From: Branchiostoma floridae
Lineage: Eukaryota > Chordata > Leptocardii > Amphioxiformes > Branchiostomatidae
Reading direction: 5' to 3'
DNA: 64,000 nucleotides
Assembly: GCF_000003815.2 (NCBI RefSeq)
Contig: NC_049984.1
Location: 425,533-489,532 of the forward strand
Positions 42,237 to 54,300 of the stretch are shown here, piece after piece. How positions within the stretch are numbered: the first letter of the stretch is position 1; every line of letters begins with the position of its first letter. The translations under genes and the position numbers were made by a program. Under the pieces are notes generated by a model. It did not search any database, was not told the DNA's origin, and was given only the letters and a program-made list of their open reading frames with translations.

Positions 42237-44640
42237 GGAAGTGCACAATTAAAATTGGCGAACATCAACAGATCTTGTTACAAACTTTCGTCGGTTTCTT
42301 GTCAAACAGGAGTAGCTGTACCTCCAAGAGGAATCGGCACTGATGGTCCGCCTGGCAGGAAGAAATCAAGTTAATTACATGACAATGGCTCCATACCAGC
42401 AGATATCAGAGTAAGCGTCCATCCAGCATAAACCTACCGCAAGAGAATACCGCAAGAGAAGCTGTTGTGGTACATGTTTATAGTTAGCCGGCTGTGTCGA
42501 GAAACAGCTTAGTGATTTACAATAATCAACATGACATGATGTTAAAAGTACTAAAGGTATCACGATTGTTGCTTGTATCCTTCCGTGCAAGTTCGAAAAA
42601 CACTGTAACGTAAACTGTTTCATGTTCTCCGAGAAATCAATGTTTTGTGTTCAGTTAACACCTCGCGGAAATGCGTGCGACAACCCATATTGCGTCCTTA
42701 TAGCCAGAGATTTACAACACATAAAACTATAAATATTACATTCCATAAAATTGATTGAAAGCTAGCCTAAGGCATCCAGAGAGTCATTCTGCTCAGTTGA
42801 AATTTGATCATGGTTTATACATTTTAAACTCATGTGTTTAGTTGTATTGTTGCAAAGTCTGATCTCACAATGGAGGAAAGAGTTTCTGGTGGCATAATGC
42901 AACAGTAATCTATTTCATAGTTTGCCTTTCAATGCAAGCTGTATTTGTTTCTTATCATGGCCATGCTTTTTCGTTACACACTTTTTCGCTTGTACATTTG
43001 AATTGTTTCATTGAATAAACCAGGCATCACATCATCACATCTATCATATTCACAGTAGGTATATGGGCCCACCTGAATATTACAGAATTGTCATTGCTGA
43101 ATACATGTACATGCATATTACATTTGTGTTAAGAATATGTTCCGGGAGGTTGCACCTAGAGCCTAAATGTGATAAGATTCTTAAAATTCTTAGCATGATC
43201 GCCAAAGGCCCAAAAATAGAGTGAAATTGTAAAGAGAAGTGGATCTACACAATGTACCCAACTTTCTCATAATACAAAACTGTTTGAAACCTCAGACTTT
43301 CAACAATATGAAAGAGTACCTTCTGGAAAGCCGCTGAAAACAGTAATAACAACGGAATGTGACTAATATGCAGTTCGGCAATCGTTGATCTCTTCATGAT
43401 CCAACCTTGTACAAGTAATGAGATCCCATTATATTTCTAGGACATCATTGTGCAGATGTCTTCTATAATCTGCTGTTTTGCTGTAAGGCTATTTTGTTAG
43501 TCACAAAAGAAACTGACGCAAAATGTGAAAATTTGTACTGTATAAAATTGATATAAACGGAAATTAGCACTACCTTCTGGAGTTTAGGACTTTAAGAAGG
43601 GTATCTGTGGTCGGCAGGTAACGATATCGGCCTCATTTGTACATGTGAGAAATGCACCAGAACCCAACATCATCGTAGTTGCTGGCGTTAATTCTTTGTG
43701 CAATGTGCATCCAACATTCCATTGCACTGCGGTCCGCATCTACCGATGCATTGATATCCCTTTGGTAATTCAAAATGATTCAATGAACACGAAAATGAGC
43801 AGATAGTAGTTCGGACACTGATCACATTATGTTAACGTTTGATTGGACATAGAAGTAGGATGTTATAAAAGAGCCTTTAGGCATTCCGACCTTCCCTGCA
43901 CTACTACTAGCTATGATATTTCACTATTTATACGCCGTGTTATGTAATAAAATCTTATGAAATGTTATATAAACGTGTATACGTAACTGTCAACGTGTAG
44001 CCAAGCCCTTCGCGCGTAGCAACCAGCCATACCAGCAGGACATGAGAACCAAAGCAAAGAGTTGCACCTATATAGCATAACTCTACAGGGAGTCAGAGTA
44101 TTCGTCGCCACAACAAACAGTTAATGCCAAGCCGACATTTCGGTAGGCAATCTCCCTGCCTGATTTGACAATGATCAAGTCAACAAAGGAAAATAGCTTA
44201 GAAAATATAGTTCTGTCTAACGCCAGGCTTTTGCAGAACAAGGCAGAAATTTATCAGTCATCAACTGCCTGATCTTCCGTTACTTTGAGCTAGACAGACT
44301 CTGGGCGTTTTGATTTTGCCGCCAAACTACCTTACGTAGTTTAGCAACCATGGAGACGACAAACATATCTGGTGATAAAGGTTCAAAGTACCCAGTCTGG
44401 CCAACCTGTTTGTCTCGTGATGGGGTTGGACAGATCAGTACTTTCAGGGTTTCCTTGGTATTTTCTGGTTCTATGTTTGTCAAATACGGCGGCATGTCTT
44501 GTCAGTCGTCCATCAGTGTACAGTGCGACATAAGATACTTTTTGCATAGAGTCATAAAAGAACAGTAAATAAATAAATAAAACTAAAAGATTAGGCAATG
44601 ATCAGACAATAGCTTGGAACGTAGCGTATGTCTGCAGAAC
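42237..44640. other. Intergenic region between genes C and D
   Basis: The first 550 bp match the region after gene A. AATAAA at 43014 could serve gene C. AT-rich DNA without recognised features runs to 44200. 44220-44470 is a shorter, diverged copy of the gene A/D leader, placed in front of the fuller leader of gene D. Confidence 0.5.
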
Positions 44641-45079
44641 AAGCCAAAAAATTGTCACCCACTAACTGCCTGATCTTCTGTAATGTTGAGCCAGACTGAC
44701 CCTTAGCGTTTTGATGTTGCCGCCAAACTACGTAGTTTTGTAACCATGGGGACGACAAATACGTGTCTGGTGATAAGATTTAAAATTGCCCAATATGGTG
44801 TCATAACAGTTCGTAATGCGTTAAGTATTGGATAGGTATAAGTTTTGAGGGGTTTGTTAAAATTGAGTAAGGTGCAAACTTAACAACGGGGGGAATAAGG
44901 AGCACGGCTTTTACTGTTGTGTGCGCTTTTCTGTGATCCGCTGTTTGAACTTTCCCTGCTTATCAGGTGTTGATTTACCAGCTCCGAGTGGGACGACAAA
45001 CACAGGAAAGTCTGGTGATGAAGGTTCAAAGTCTCCAGTCTGACGCACCTGTTCGTCTCGTGATGTGGGGGCGGCCGCC

Positions 45080-45121
45080 ATGTTGAAGAGTTCGGTTGTC
45101 CCGTCTACACGGCAAAGTTAG
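45080..45121 (+). other. Conserved upstream ORF in the leader of gene D
   Basis: Identical 13-residue peptide to that in gene A (MLKSSVVPSTRQS), GCCGCCATG context. Confidence 0.45.
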
Positions 45122-45158
45122 CGGATAAACAACGCCAGGAACAGCTGTCTGGTCCATC

Positions 45159-45168
45159 AGGGCTGCAG
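45159..45168 (+). pseudogene. First exon of gene D with lost start codon
   Basis: Aligned with CCAACATGGCTGCAG in gene A, gene D reads CCATCAGGGCTGCAG: the ATG is AGG. The donor GTATGG is intact. Translation would have to start at the ATG in exon 2 (46551), giving [14 protein letters not shown]. Confidence 0.8.
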
Positions 45169-46031
45169 GTATGGTTGCTAGGCATTATAAGAAACAGGGT
45201 TTGAAATACCATGGGGACATAAGCGTTTGGCATACTAAAACCTACAAGTCATACCTATACAATAAACTGAAGTTGACTACTACTGTTTGAATATATAACG
45301 TACATACTATTAGGTACCATTTCATTTGTCAGCAGAACTACTTTCATGTCAATTCATGTTTCTTGAAAGATCGTTTGCTTTGAGAACATGAGAAGGTATG
45401 GCACCTTCTGCCTTACTATGGTGATTAATTTGAGACCTTGTTTACCCCGGAAATGACGTTATGATTGGTTGTTCGCCGCATGAAGTATAATTCACAAACA
45501 ACCCGCAAAATGGCGCTGTTGAAAGTCAGCCGGTCCAAAGGTGCGGTCTGATCATATTGACCCGCCAGGCTGTGTTTACTTGTCACCACAGTCCGCCGCA
45601 AGGTAGAATATATCTGATCGGTACATTTGCAATAAATCCCAGAACTTGTCACCTTTCTTTGTCAGCTCCAAATTAAAATGTACATATTTCATCAAATTCT
45701 AAAAGAGGTGAAAATAGTTTACAGCGTGAAAACTGTCAAAGGCATTGACGTATAACTATTACAATGTTTAGATATATTAGAAGCTCAATACAAATTGTGG
45801 CCCAGGTATTGTAGGTACAGATATTGCTGATTTAACATATACATGTATTTGCTGTGTAGAAGACCTTATAAAATCCCGGTATATCATGACAATTAAACAA
45901 ATAGGTGATGCTGCTGAAAGCTATGACAGGCGTTTACGCTAAAATAATCCGCTGCGCCTTTTCTGGTATTTGCAGCTTTGATGAATGCTATATATTAGCA
46001 TGAAAGCTCATCTGTGTTGATAAAATACATA

Positions 46032-46416
46032 TTGAAGTTTTTCAACTGTCATACAACACAAATTATTCTCACCTCGAATTTTCAGTCGCACTTCCGTCGA
46101 CCTTCTTCAGGAGTGACGATTCAGTTACTCTGATCACGTGACTTAGAGACACGTGATTCAAGTAACGAATCATACATGTAACTGCCTGGCATCTACATTA
46201 GAGCACATCAGCCGACGCTCAACAGAGACGGGGGCCGATATCGTCTGCCAGGCATTTATGATTCGTTACTCGTTATTCGTTATGATACAAATAACGTGTC
46301 TCTAAGTCACGTTATCAGAGTAAGTGAATCGTCACTCCTGAAGAAGGTCGGCGGAAGTGCGACTGAAAATTCGAGGTGAGAATAATTTGTGTTGTATGAC
46401 AGTTGAAAAACGTCAA
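46032..46416. mobile_element. 385-bp fold-back MITE with TA duplication
   Basis: Long arms: TTGAAGTTTTTCAACTGTCA at the left against TGACAGTTGAAAAACGTCAA at the right, continuing inward through CACCTCGAATTTTCAGTCGC and complement for about 150 bp. TA on both sides. Absent from the matching intron of gene A. Tc1/mariner-type MITE is likely. Confidence 0.75.
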
Positions 46417-46539
46417 TAAGAATGCTATAAATCTGTATCTGTATCTATATAGCCGGTATAACCGCCATTCGGCGTAACACACCAGCTTCGATATATTTAC
46501 ATTTTCTACAAAACATCATTTTCCAATGTTCCCCAGCAG

Positions 46540-49500
46540 GTTCTGAGGAGATGGACCTGGGCACGTTCTACGCGGCTGTGGAGGAAGGTGACGAGCAGAC
46601 TGTGAGGAGGGGGCTGCAGGCTGGGGTGAACGTCAATGTCAGGAGAGGAAGGGTAAGCAAACTGATCTTCTCATATAGCATTCAAGCCTGACGCTTTTGC
46701 CAGCAGAGCATGATGAACAACACTTTTATGGAGGCAAGGTGATTATGGGCATGATCTAGTCAATCAAGCCTATCACGATGTCTTTAAAATCTTGATATCT
46801 AAACTCCTTTCTTCTAACAACACTGTTGCTGTTTGTACAGTCGTATATCGATACCTTCCAGGTGGCAAATGCTGACAAACGCTTTAAATTTACGTTTCGC
46901 CTCCATGCGTCGTTAGACTTTTACTTCAATCTTCGGACGAGTTTTGGCATCAAAATTGCCATCTTATACTAGTTATACGCCCACCGTGACAATAGCGTTG
47001 GTTTGGTGTAGTTATCATAGATACTTGTAGATACTCTCATTCTGTTTTAGGTGTGTGTATGTGTTCAAATTGTCACGTGTACGGGTCGTTGAGCATGTAA
47101 ACAATAAACGAAAAAAAAGCATGAATTTTTGATATGATATGAAAACAAACCTGTTTATGTCGGTCAAACTAAATGTGCACTATTTGTTCTGAAGCGGGTC
47201 ACGTGATAAGTGGAAATGACTGATTTTTTTTTCTCCAGACCTGAACCATGTCAGTATGTCTCACGGTTCCCTTGTCACGTTTCTTCACTCATTCTCAGTC
47301 AGATTATGGTCGCAAGCAAAACAGTTAGGTAAATAAAACAACATTTTCACATAAACGGACAACCGGAAAGCTGTTTTTCGTCTTCTGCTTCCAAACATGA
47401 ATTCAAACCTGTCTGGATATAGCTGACGTTAGTATTCGAGTAGTCTCCTTTTATAATAATGTTAATCACTATCCACTGTCACTTGTATGTCCCCTATGCT
47501 TCTGTCGTGTACTTACCATTACCCTTCGGGCGCGGACATGGCAATTAACTTTCCTTTTATTTGTAATATAAGTTTAAAAAGCGAAAGCAAATATTTACTA
47601 TTTTACTTTAATCGATGAAACCACTAAAAAACAGCCTTCTGAAATATCTGAAGAAGGAAATGCATTTGGAAAGTTGTATAAAATATCATAAAAGCTGACA
47701 ACAGGGATAAACAACGATATCACTGTCCTCACGGTGCTCCATAAATGAACGTATACAGTACACAGTGTAATGTTTATGCTCATGAGTGGGTATGGCGGGT
47801 GAACTTCACCTCATGCTGCTTCTTATCCACGTGATGACTGCTGTCCGTGTTGAACCCAACACTACTGACCCTGACCTTCCTCGGTGTACAGGTCCAGTGC
47901 ACACCCCTGCATCGGGCTGCTGAGGAGGGCCACACCGGGACTTGTGAGCTTCTGATTCGTCATCGGGCAGACGTGATGGCACGGGATAAGGTGATACACA
48001 CTTGTTTTACATTGACTCGAGAGATTACATGGATGCGGAACTTTATAATGATGAATTGATTAATGTTTACAAACTTCTGCCCCCGTGAGAAAAAAATCAC
48101 TCTTTGCTAATAGTTGTCCGTGTTGAACCCGCCACTACTGACCCTGACCTTCCTCCCTGTACAGCGCCAGTCCACACCCCTGCATGAGGCTGCTGCTGGG
48201 GGGCACACCGGGACTTGTGAGCTTCTGATTCGTATTGGGGCAGACGTGATGGCACGGGATGGGGTAATACACAGTCACTTGTTCCAAATGGACCCTACAG
48301 ATTCCATGGATGATAACTTGATACTGGTATTACATTGTCTACACGTATTTAAACTTGTATTTGTATTTATCAAAAGTGCGACGATACAATAACGGGTCAG
48401 CCGCGGAGACAATACTGATGGCGGCTGCCCGCAGAGGTCCAGACAAAAAGACATTAGCACACAATAAGTACAGCATATCTAAACACAACAAAGGTAACAA
48501 TTCTAAGGTGACAATACAAAACCGATTGTACTTGTGGTATGAAATCAAGACGTTTCAGGAGCTGTATATTGGGCATCTAGAACTGCTTCCCATTCACATG
48601 ATGACTGTTGTCTGTGTTGAACCCGCCACTACTGACCCTGACCTTCCGCCCTGTACAGAACCAGTGGACACCCCTGCATCGAGCTGCTTTTGGGGGCCAC
48701 GCCGGGACTTGTGAGCTTCTGATTCGTCATGGGGCAGACGTGACGGCATGGGATGAGGTACATGTAATACATACTTGTTTCAAATAGACCGTACATATTA
48801 TATGTATGTAACCACTTACTTTACCGTAGCTTTACTCTAATACTAAAGGAAGGCAAAGACGGTTCGACTAGATTCTGGTCCCAGTGAAGTACATTTATTG
48901 GAGCACAACAATACAATCAGGTAACAACAATGACAATCAATGCACAAAGGAATCCCTAACCATGACACGAGCCGTTTGACAATATTACATAAGGTCGGAC
49001 ATTGCGTTGTGTTTCACTATACTATACAATACTATACTCACAGTTACAGGCACGGATCAGGCTTCAATGCGGCTCGGCGGGTATTCCAGTTACGACAGTG
49101 CACGTGCTCCTCTGTACAGACTGTTCTCTTACATGGACTGAACTCCTAACTCTAGTTTGCTGTTCTATTTATCTTACACTAATTAGTCGGCGTTATTCTA
49201 TTGATATTTATAAACCAGTCCTGTTACTTTTAACACACAAGTACAAGGTTCCGTTGGGCAGACAATCCTATTGTCTTGTAGAATAGAACTGGCAGACAAG
49301 GAGTTAACACTTAGACCAGAGACTACACTTCAAAGACTGCTACATGCATACATAATATACCAGGTGTGAACGCAAAGACAAACATCACTGTTGCTATGGG
49401 CTGTAACTAAACATACATAGAAGTAAAGACAGTATCAATAACATTATATCCTAAAATGACCAAATATCACATTGTTACATCTACCTCCCTCCTTCGAAAG

Positions 49501-49913
49501 AAAAGGTGCTCCCGCACCTTGTCACATCTTCAAGAAAGGACAAAAATACATAATCAATTTTTTACCTTGGGCAACAAAGTGGTACAGAAAATGAACACTT
49601 TTTAACACAGGTATTCCAGAATCTGAGGGCAAATGTTTTTCTAACGTGTATAAAGAGGCGGGTTTTCAGATAAATCAATTGTGAGCTTCAATAACTTTGT
49701 CTGTCCCGCAAACAATCATGTCCCTGATGCTTCCCATAGAGGTACACATATATACAAACATTGTCTGTTCTTACACTGTAAAAGACATTGCCAAAATAGC
49801 AGAATAGCAGAGCGGGAAATTGTGTTTTTTTACAACGTTTAAACAAGACAATAATGTACACAGCACTCAAGCAAACTGGCTTATATCAACGCCACGACTC
49901 CATATGAAATATA

Positions 49914-49972
<59 letters not shown>

Positions 49973-50039
49973 GGTTCTCCTGTCGATCGGCCAGATGAGG
50001 AGGCAGACAGGCTTTATGCTGCCACTGCGCCACGCGGTC

Positions 50040-50114
<75 letters not shown>

Positions 50115-51324
50115 AGGTGTTCGTCCAACATACTGGATATCCTCGAGGTTCTGCATTCAACCCCGCCGACTGAGGTGCCTATGTTTGCCTCGGTAAAGCT
50201 TCATCTCCCAGCTGTTGATCTGACCAACCTTGACGTGTCCCTGTGTCTGCAGGAAGTCAGGATGGTTAGACAAGAGATGGCTGTTATACGGGAGGTCTCG
50301 CAGGACAACTTCAGGCTCAGATCGGAATACGCTAAAACCATGGCGGACAACGCCCGATCGGTCGCGAACCTGGAATCTGAGCTTGCCTCACTCAGAGCTT
50401 CTTCGCGACAACAAATCTGATCACACGAAGGACGTCCAGAACAGATGCGTAGGATCTGTGCTAAGCCAGGATAAGTCGGCACTTGTGCTAAGCCAGGATA
50501 AGTCGGCACCTCCTCCTCCGACCCCTCGCTTAGTATGTAAACAGCGCCAGCTAACTGTAGTCCCGACAAGAACAACAAGATTGGCTTCCTCGCCTGCCAG
50601 GCCCAGTGTTACTGACGACAACAGCGGCTTTACGCGTCGTCGACGCGGCAAGGCCATCGTCGGTAGGGCGTCCAACAAAGGATCCCTCGTAGTGGCGAAA
50701 CCCCGACCTGTTGAGGTGTTTGTGTCGAGACTCAGTGTGGAAACATCCGCTGAATCCTTGACCCAGTTTGTACACGACAACGAGATGGAGCTTGTAGACT
50801 GTGAGAAACTGGAGACGCGTTTCAACTCCTATGCATCCTTCAAGCTGGTGATTGGAAAAGCCGACTCTGACAAGATCTTGTTACCGGAATTTTGGCCCAG
50901 TGGTATCCTGGTAAGGAAATTCTACCAAAGAACTGCCCCTCGTGATAACTAATGGATAAAAATCAAGGACAGTTGACTTCAGTGAACGTTGTGTCTTACA
51001 ACTGCCGATCGCTCAAAAACTCTGTTCAAGTTGTAAAAGACATTTGTAACACTGCTGACATTGTCCTACTGCAGGAACACTGGTTACTACCGCATGACTT
51101 GCATCTTTTATCTGAACTTGATGCTGATTTTTCAGCTTATGGTACCTCCCCCGTTAACACGGAAGAGGGTTTTCTTCAAGGTCGCCCATATGGCGGTGTA
51201 GCTGTCCTCTGGAGGCAGAACATTGGTCTAGAGGTCAGTATCGAGAGTTGCGATGAGGATCGTATTTTAGCTGCTATTGTTACCTTTGCCAGAATGGCTA
51301 AGGTTATGTTTTGGGCTTGTGAGT

Positions 51325-51368
<44 letters not shown>

Positions 51369-54300
51369 ACAGCATAACTCGAGAAGCCTTGGATGGATCC
51401 CGATGATATTTGGTAGGTAGGTAGGGGTCGGGAAAACGAAGGTCAAGTTCGATAATGGGCCCCCTAGTGGCTTGCTAAGGTACTGCAGCGGAAACTCAAT
51501 TTTTTATATCTCATGTTCTGGACATGCTGTGGTCATGATTTTTGAGAGGTAGATAGCCCTTGGGGCAGAGAGTACGTGCTGTAAGTCTGGGCCCCCTAGC
51601 GGCTTGTTTGGAACTGCAGCCGCCGATTTCCTTTCATACTTTGGATGAGAATAACTCGAGAACGTGTAAATGGATCGTCATGATTTTTGGTATGTAGATA
51701 GCCCAAGTAATAATGTTCATAATGAGATACTAATTATGCAAATCAACAGCTAATTTGCATACTTAATGAGGAAAGTTTATAAATCAACTGCATTTCATGA
51801 TAGGACTTTCAAACTTGTCACATATATAGATGAGAAGGAGAGAAATATCATTGCATATTCATTATGCAAATGAGGGCCTCATTTGCATAATTAATGAGAA
51901 AATAGGAACATCTTGACGGATCGTCATGACTTTTGGTATGGTTCCGGGTCGGAGTTTAAATCTGACCGGAGTTGGCGTAAGGATGTAGTAATAGGCCGGA
52001 AGTGCGGTTTGGTTTCCTATGTTTTGGTGCCGATTTCCATAAAACCGTTATAGCTGTATATGAATCTTTTTATTTTCTGAAAAGCATGTTGGTTGTAGCA
52101 TTTGTTGGTGGCGTAATGTTGATCGTGCAGCGAAGACTTTGTGCTACTATTTCGTGCCATCGGCAATGTGACCTTTTCGCCTGATGACCCGGATCGTGCG
52201 TTCTATGTGCGCCATGGGTGGGTTGGGGTCATCGTAGATTGCGGAAAAGTTATCACATGGAATTTTTTCATTTTCATTTTTCAGATTTATGAAGTAATGA
52301 GCTTTATTGGTTTGTAGGCGGTTTCCCTGGGAAAATTCGTTTTTTTCGCGCAGCCGTGTTTAGAAAATGCGTAAAAATAACCCCCTTTTTCAAAAAGTTA
52401 CTTCTTTCGTCATTATTCACCCAAAATTGTGTAGCAATATTAACCATGAAATCAGTGAATCACGAAGCTGCATAACACCACTTTCCATCAGAGTAATGAA
52501 AAATTTCGGCCCATGTTCCTTTGGGAAGTCACAGTCCTTTCGGCCGAGGGTGTCAGACTTGCTACGAAATCAGAAAAAAAACTCCGGTCCGAGACCGTAT
52601 GTAGATAGCCTAAGTACAAACTTACATAATGAGATACTAAGTATGCAAATTAACAGCTAATTTGCATAATTAATGAGGAAAGTTGATAAATCCTCTGCAT
52701 TCCGTGATAGCACTTTCAAACTTGTCACATATGTAACTGAGAAAGATGGCAGAGAGTAAGAGGTGTATGTTTGGGTCCGCTAACGTCTTTTCTTGAACTG
52801 CAGGAGCCGGTTTAGTTTCCTACTTTGAGAGGAATAAGTCAAGAAGGGATGAAAGGATCATCATGATTTTTGGTATGCTGATAGCTTAAGTGATGCTTGA
52901 TACAATTCAATATTATTGTGTAAATAGGGACCTTTGTACATGTATAAGCAATGGCAAAATGTTATGAACCAACTCCAGGCATATAAAATAAAATGTAATG
53001 AGTAACACATTTATGTCTACAGACATCATTCTACATAACAAACCTGGTTTATTTGGCAAAGGTATGTGTTCGTGGAACTCTAGTTAAGTCTGGAGACAGA
53101 CAAATGCGTCTAGTGTGTTTTTACATGCCAACCGACTGTGTCAATCATGTTGATCTGTTTATGGAAAATCTTGGTAAGATTGAGGCACTTTCAAATGATC
53201 TAGGTATCTCTAACATCTGTATCATGGGTGACTTTAATACCCGTCCTGACGGGCGGTTTGCCCCTATGCTGTATGAATTTTGTCAGGACAACAACCTCCA
53301 TGTCAGCGACGCTGAGTTGCTTCCCAGTGACACATTTACGTACCTTAGTGACGCTCATGGGACAACATCTTGGTTGGACCATTGCGTCTGTTCCGAAACT
53401 ATGCATAACAGCATCTCTAACATGAAGGTTGATCATGGCTTCCTGTCGTCCGATCACTTTCCACTGCAAGTATAGTTCCACTGGGAGCCATTGTTTGTAA
53501 ACACAGCTGAGAATCCACCTATGAATGTTAATACCCGCCTCACATTATATACGATCTTCGGACGTACATCGCGATCGCAGGAAGGTCGGCTGATTTTAAG
53601 ATCTTAAGATGGTCTTGCGTATTTTTCGCCCAAAATCTGTCCCCCTCACATACAAACGAGCCTCGTGCGATCGACGGTGAATAAATCTATGATAATGAAC
53701 CTCCCATGACCTCTTGCACGCGGACAAGGAAACACAAAACGTTCCTCAAAAAAGGCAAGAGATCAAAAAATGTTGCTTATTTTGTTGTCGGACGCGCTTG
53801 CCATGCATCTTCATCAGGGGGGCTGCAAGAGTTTTTGGAATGCTCTGCGTTCGCAAAACCACTCCAAGCCTAATCTTCCCAACACGGTTGATGGTTACAC
53901 AGGGGCTTCAGAAATTGCCAATATGTGGAAAAACCACTACATTTCCCTGTTTAACTCGGTTAATTCCACTAATCACAAGCCATCTGTTCTGCATGCAATG
54001 GAATCCGATGTTAGCGATGTAACCACGGTAACAGTAGGAGAGGTATGTGATGCTATCAATGACCTACTCAATGGGAAGGCTAGACGTGCAGGGCATTTCA
54101 GCTGAGCATCTTAAAAATGCCGGGCCCCAACTACCCGTTCTGCTTTCTATTTTAATCTCTTCTATGCTTAGACACGCCTTTGTGCCACCTAACATTCTGA
54201 ACGTTGTGCTTGTCCCTATATTGAAGAAGCCCAGCTGTAATGCTTCAAACAAGGACAACTACCGTCCTCTCGCAATAGCTAGCCCCTTGTTAAAAGTCAT

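Noticed and set aside
49881-50156. Open frames of alternating Ile-Tyr
   Set aside because: Translation of (AT)n microsatellites.
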